A stretch of DNA of 26,011 bases from Conidiobolus incongruus B7586 (Eukaryota; Entomophthoromycota; Entomophthoromycetes; Entomophthorales; Conidiobolaceae), in assembly GCA_000697335.1 (NCBI GenBank), contig JNEM01008566.1, positions 1 to 26,011 on the forward strand, in the 5' to 3' direction. Positions 22,691 to 26,011 of the stretch are shown one piece after another. A model generated the notes under the pieces. The model had not been told where the DNA came from and did no database searches. It saw nothing but the letters and a program-made list of their open reading frames with translations. The position numbers and the translations under genes were made by a program. How positions within the stretch are numbered: the stretch's first letter is position 1; every line of letters starts with the position of its first letter.

Positions 22691-24341
22691 TCAATCATCT
22701 AATATTAGATAATGTGATAAATTCAGTCCTAGACCATTGCATAATTGATTACATGTATTGAAACTGATTTGGCATTGCCATTTCATTCCAATTCCCATTA
22801 TATTATTGACATTGTTGTAAGGTGTGATGAGCTTGAGTCGCTGGCATTTCTTTAATTCTAGAATGAGATTTATAGGCGCATTGATAGAGTGGTTGATTTG
22901 ATTTTTGAGGTTGTGGAAGATGATTTTGAGACGTATTAAATTAAAAGATTGGGGTCCTAAAATTTGTTGGGTGAAGAGTTTCTATTATATATTATCAATA
23001 TGATGATAAATAGTAATTAGAATTGAACTTACCGATTTCATATTTTGCGACTTATTCTGATTAGGTTTTCTTCCTCGCTTCTTCAATTTTGTAGTTGGAT
23101 TCAAATTAAACAATTGAGAATCTACTTTACTCTTGTTATAACTGGCTAAATAGCTCGAGATTAAGACGAGTTTTGTGACAATTGGCAAATTGAAATCTTT
23201 GGAAGTGTCTATAATTTAAATGTTAGTATAATTATTAAATAGATTAATAATATTTACTCTCTTCATGAGAAATTTCAATAGAGTTGGATAAAGGCTCCAA
23301 TTTTTCGAACCAATCATCTTCAATAGTACCATTGATGTGGCTATTAGGTCTAAACTGATGGAAATCATCATCGTCATCGTTTAAATTTTCCATCTGTTTC
23401 CAAGCTTCATTAATATCCAAGTCAAACAAATTAACTCTACCCAAATACAGTTTAATCTTAGTTAAATTAATTACACCCGAAGGATTATTCATATTCATCA
23501 GTTGGAACATCTTCATACTAAGTTCATTGATTACTTTGAGATTTTTGCAATTGTTGAACACTATGGGGAGTAGGTACTGAATGTTAAATTGTTCGTATCT
23601 GATTTTAAGGTCAGGTGTGGGCTGGGGATTCTTTTGGTTTAGAATAAGCATCAGTTGGTGTTTGGTGTAGTTGTTGAAATGCATTTCTATTGGTTGAATG
23701 CTTTCGTAAGATGGAATCAGTTGATGGAACGGTAAGTTACTGATAATTATGAGATAGATGGGGAGCTCTTTGGCCTATTTTAAAATTAGTCAATATGCCT
23801 AATAATGTGAACGATTATATTACCAAATTGAATATCTGATTCAAAAAATTTTGTTTATAATCTTTACAATGATCTAAGATCTATAATAATCATTGGTTAA
23901 TAGATCAAATAATCTAATCTAATATAATATAATATAATATAATATAATATAATATAATATAATATAATATAATGAATTAATTACCATAATAATTTTAATC
24001 CCTTCAAAAACTTTTGTGATCAATTTCAACAACTGACTCAAATCCTTACAACTTACACCATCGTCCAATTCCAAATCAGTTAAAATCCTATGAATCATTT
24101 GACTCATATCTAATACCAAGTCAAAATCAATGTATATCATTTTCATATTATTATACATCCGTTTGCTTTTTTGCTCGAAATATTCCAATGTTAAGCTGGT
24201 TTTTCCAGTTTGGCTAGGTCCCCATATATAGAGGAGATTTGGAGAGGGTAAACAATCGTCATTATAGTAGTTTATTAAGGTGGCAATTTCTTCTTCTCTA
24301 CCAGGATATTTTGAAATTAAGTATGATGATATTAATGCCAT
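22691..24341 (-). CDS. ORC5: Origin recognition complex subunit 5
   Basis: Five exons (24341-23985, 23880-23824, 23774-23258, 23208-23033, 22981-22691) join in frame to 465 residues, the normal Orc5 size. The introns are 104, 49, 49 and 51 nt. Residues 41-48 (GPSQTGKT) form a Walker A P-loop, and IIMILDH (to Asp122) sits at the Walker B position without a following Glu. This is typical of Orc5, which binds ATP but is not an active ATPase. The middle part (KELPIYLIISNLPFHQL) fits the AAA+ sensor-1 region. LPIVTKLVLISSYLASYN (319-335 region) matches the conserved Orc5 LP--sK-LLIAAYLASYNP motif, followed by a basic KKRGRKP stretch. The C terminus (MKWQCQISFNTCNQL...) fits the winged-helix end. 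Orc5 is part of the six-subunit complex that marks replication origins and loads MCM helicase. Confidence 0.9.
23921..23973. repeat. AATAT pentanucleotide array in ORC5 intron 1
   Basis: Ten and a half perfect AATAT units occupy half of the 104-nt first intron, which is why this intron is twice as long as the others in the gene. Without splicing the array would be read as a Tyr-Tyr-Ile-Ile-Leu repeat ending in a stop. Confidence 0.9.
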
Positions 24342-24668
24342 GATTTTTAAGATTAAATTATATTTTTTAGGATTTAAATTAAAAATTGAATTTGATTGGT
24401 GATGCGTATATGAGATAAAATTTAATTCTATTAAAAATTAGAAATGCTGTTATGGGATTGAAATTTTTTAAAATTATATAATAGTGAGCAATTAAAAAAA
24501 TGAAAAGATTGAAAAATAAAAAATAATAGAGAGTATGATATACAGTAAAAGATAAAGCAATTAAATATTATAATAGATATAAGAAAAAATAAAATCAGAA
24601 AAAAATGAATTTGAATGAAATATAGTTGAAAAAAAGTCAGAATTGATTTAAAAAAAAGAGATTTATTG
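24342..24668. other. A-rich spacer between ORC5 and tRNA-Pro copy 2
   Basis: From about 24480 to 24660 the plus strand is strongly A-rich with few T, C or long T runs, a marked strand asymmetry. It lies just upstream of ORC5 (minus strand), where it would be a T-rich promoter tract. No gene is visible. Confidence 0.5.
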
Positions 24669-24704
24669 ATAATGAAGTAATATAGTGATAATATTAATTT
24701 ATAA
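24669..24704 (+). promoter_or_regulatory. Conserved 5' flank of tRNA-Pro copy 2
   Basis: Partner of the element at 20133-20168, with 35 of 36 bases identical. It abuts the first base of the tRNA. The tRNA-Val genes in the window do not share it. Confidence 0.55.
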
Positions 24705-24776
24705 GGCTCGATGGTTTAGTGGTATAATTCTCCCTTAGGGTGGGAGAGGTCCTGGGTTCGATTCCCAGTCGAGCCC
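24705..24776 (+). tRNA. tRNA-Pro (anticodon AGG), copy 2
   Basis: Identical over all 72 bases to copy 1, including discriminator C. A T5 terminator is at 24781-24785, five bases after the gene, and is a better one than at copy 1. Confidence 0.97.
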
Positions 24777-25428
24777 CTTCTTTTTCAATTTCTAATATTT
24801 AAATACTTTAGAATTATTCTTTTTTCAATTATTACTAAATTTTATTAAGTTTTAACCTTTCAATTTTAATCATTTATCAATATACACTATTTGTTGTATT
24901 CTTTCATTTTATATTTATTATTAAAATTTTTCCTCTTTATCTATGCATATTGATTAATGTTGAATGCTTAAGAAATATGGTTTATAATTTTAATTTGATT
25001 CTCAACTATATTTGAATTAATCAAATTTATCATTCGATATCATATCAAATCCAACTATGTTTATAACCTTTATATTGAATAATTAAACCACCTTATTACA
25101 TAGCAGTCTTATTTTTGCTTTTGATTTCGAGCATAAAGACAAGTATTCAGAATGATTATTGTGTATAGTTTCTATTTTGAGTTTGACAGATTTAATTTAT
25201 TTCAAATTGATAAATTTAAAGGTTAATTGCAAGTGATTAAATATACAGTATATATGAGATTTGGTTCATATTGAATACTAGTATAATTAGTTAATATTAA
25301 TCTAATATATAGTATAAATTATTGTGCAATATTAGTATATATATATATATATATACATCCATGTTTGAGCAATGTCATTTACAATCAGTACTAATATTAT
25401 TAGTATAATCTAATTTAATCAAGAAGCA
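24777..25428. other. Spacer and promoter region of the methionine-rich gene
   Basis: Gene-free A+T-rich sequence after the tRNA-Pro terminator. Its last 100 bases, with a TA run at 25336-25355, should include the promoter of the gene at 25429. Confidence 0.5.
25336..25355 (+). promoter_or_regulatory. TA-run, possible TATA region of the methionine-rich gene
   Basis: Twenty bases of alternating T and A end about 73 nt before the ATG, a plausible distance for a TATA region with a short leader. TA runs also occur in plain spacer here (11362-11381), so this is weak. Confidence 0.3.
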
Positions 25429-25947
25429 ATGTTGATGAACTTAATCTTATCCGCTTTACCAGCTATGGCAGCTGTAACTGTTGCTGGCAAGTATGAAAAC
25501 TTGATGTACTCTCCCAAAACTAATGTGAACATGGGTCAATTCCAAATGGAGACCGAGAATCTTATGAATCCAATCGTTCAACATCCCCTTGTGAAATCTA
25601 TTGGAATGGCCCCAATGAAGGCTTATGGTAAGCACCCATGTCCTGGTAGGATGGTGGTCCCATACACCGCTCCTCGTATGGTCAAAACTATTGATTTAGT
25701 TCCTAAGAAGATTTATGAAATGCGTCCATGTCCTAGCAGAATGATGATCCCATATACCATTCCCCATCATATGATGAATTTGGGTAACTTTGAGGCTACA
25801 ATGATGCCAATGGGAGTGCGAAGTGGAATGATGATGCCTGAAATGGTCGTTGGACGTCCTTATTTGGGAGCATCTATGGTTGCGTCACCTGCCATGAACT
25901 TCAGAGTTGGTAGTGTGGCTAATGTTGGACAAAAAGGAAACTTCTAA
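25429..25947 (+). CDS. Methionine-rich, probably secreted protein of unknown function
   Basis: I do not recognise this 172-residue protein. The first 15 to 19 residues (MLMNLILSALPAMAA, then VTVAG) look like a signal peptide with an A-x-A type cut site. After it, two adjacent 30-residue units (residues 54-83 and 84-113) share 15 identical positions, centred on CPGRMVVPYTAP and CPSRMMIPYTIP. The only two cysteines, Cys71 and Cys101, occupy the same place in each unit. Methionine makes up 25 of 172 residues (14.5 %), densest at 105-139 (MM, TMMPM, SGMMMPEM). The frame is open without introns and its codons are richer in C and G at third positions than the spacer, hinting at good expression. Possible roles are a cell-wall or secreted structural protein, or metal binding through Met and Cys, but this is inference. 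The first ATG is used, and Met3 is an alternative. AATAAA follows at 25998. Confidence 0.75.
   Translation: MLMNLILSALPAMAAVTVAGKYENLMYSPKTNVNMGQFQMETENLMNPIVQHPLVKSIGMAPMKAYGKHPCPGRMVVPYTAPRMVKTIDLVPKKIYEMRPCPSRMMIPYTIPHHMMNLGNFEATMMPMGVRSGMMMPEMVVGRPYLGASMVASPAMNFRVGSVANVGQKGNF
25588..25767 (+). repeat. Tandem 90-bp coding repeat in the methionine-rich gene
   Basis: Two 90-base units (25588-25677 and 25678-25767) encode the 30-residue repeats with no residues between and no length change. Half the residues are identical, so the duplication is old and has been kept in register. Confidence 0.7.
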
Positions 25948-25997
25948 AGGATTCATTCCAATATTCCTTTTGTTATTGTTCCACTTGTTAATTAGCT

Positions 25998-26003
25998 AAT
26001 AAA
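25998..26003 (+). promoter_or_regulatory. Possible poly(A) signal of the methionine-rich gene
   Basis: AATAAA, 50 nt after the stop codon, at the window's right edge. The position is good but the motif is common by chance here. Confidence 0.4.
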
Positions 26004-26011
26004 TTTTGGAA

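Overview
The window looks like nuclear DNA of a filamentous fungus with an extremely A+T-rich genome. Spacers are long (0.6 to 3.5 kb) and nearly featureless, while exons stand out by higher G+C. Protein genes carry many short introns (about 49 to 106 nt, GTAAGT-like donors, TAG acceptors). Recognisable peroxisomal (Pex16), Mediator (Med7), diphthamide (Dph3), origin-recognition (Orc5), vacuolar transporter (Avt3/4) and cytochrome P450 genes argue for a free-living or host-associated fungus. A Pex16 and a P450 argue against anaerobic chytrids. An early-diverging lineage such as Entomophthoromycotina (Conidiobolus-like) would fit, but this is inference from composition and gene style only.

Layout. 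1-5011: a minus-strand tRNA-Val(AAC), DPH3 (+, 3 exons), MED7 (-, 6 exons) and a plus-strand tRNA-Val(AAC). 5939-10705: PEX16 (+, 5 exons) and an AVT3/AVT4-type vacuolar amino acid transporter (+, 2 exons). 11431-11823: two further identical tRNA-Val(AAC) genes facing each other. 12070-12425: an unexplained G+C-richer island without a credible reading frame. 15317-16819: an intronless cytochrome P450 (-) alone between two gene-free stretches of about 3 kb. 20061-24776: a minus-strand and a plus-strand tRNA-Pro(AGG), in inverted orientation, bracket a second unexplained island (20220-20545), an OTU-family deubiquitinase (-, 5 exons) and ORC5 (-, 5 exons). 25429-25947: an unfamiliar, methionine-rich, probably secreted small protein with a tandem 30-residue repeat.

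The genes do not form a pathway. They are housekeeping genes plus one P450 and one lineage-specific secreted protein. Six tRNA genes of only two kinds in 25 kb are the most striking organisational feature. No transposon, retroelement, viral relic or CRISPR array could be supported. All spliced models were built by eye from frame continuity and family motifs, so individual exon borders could be off even where the gene identity is secure.
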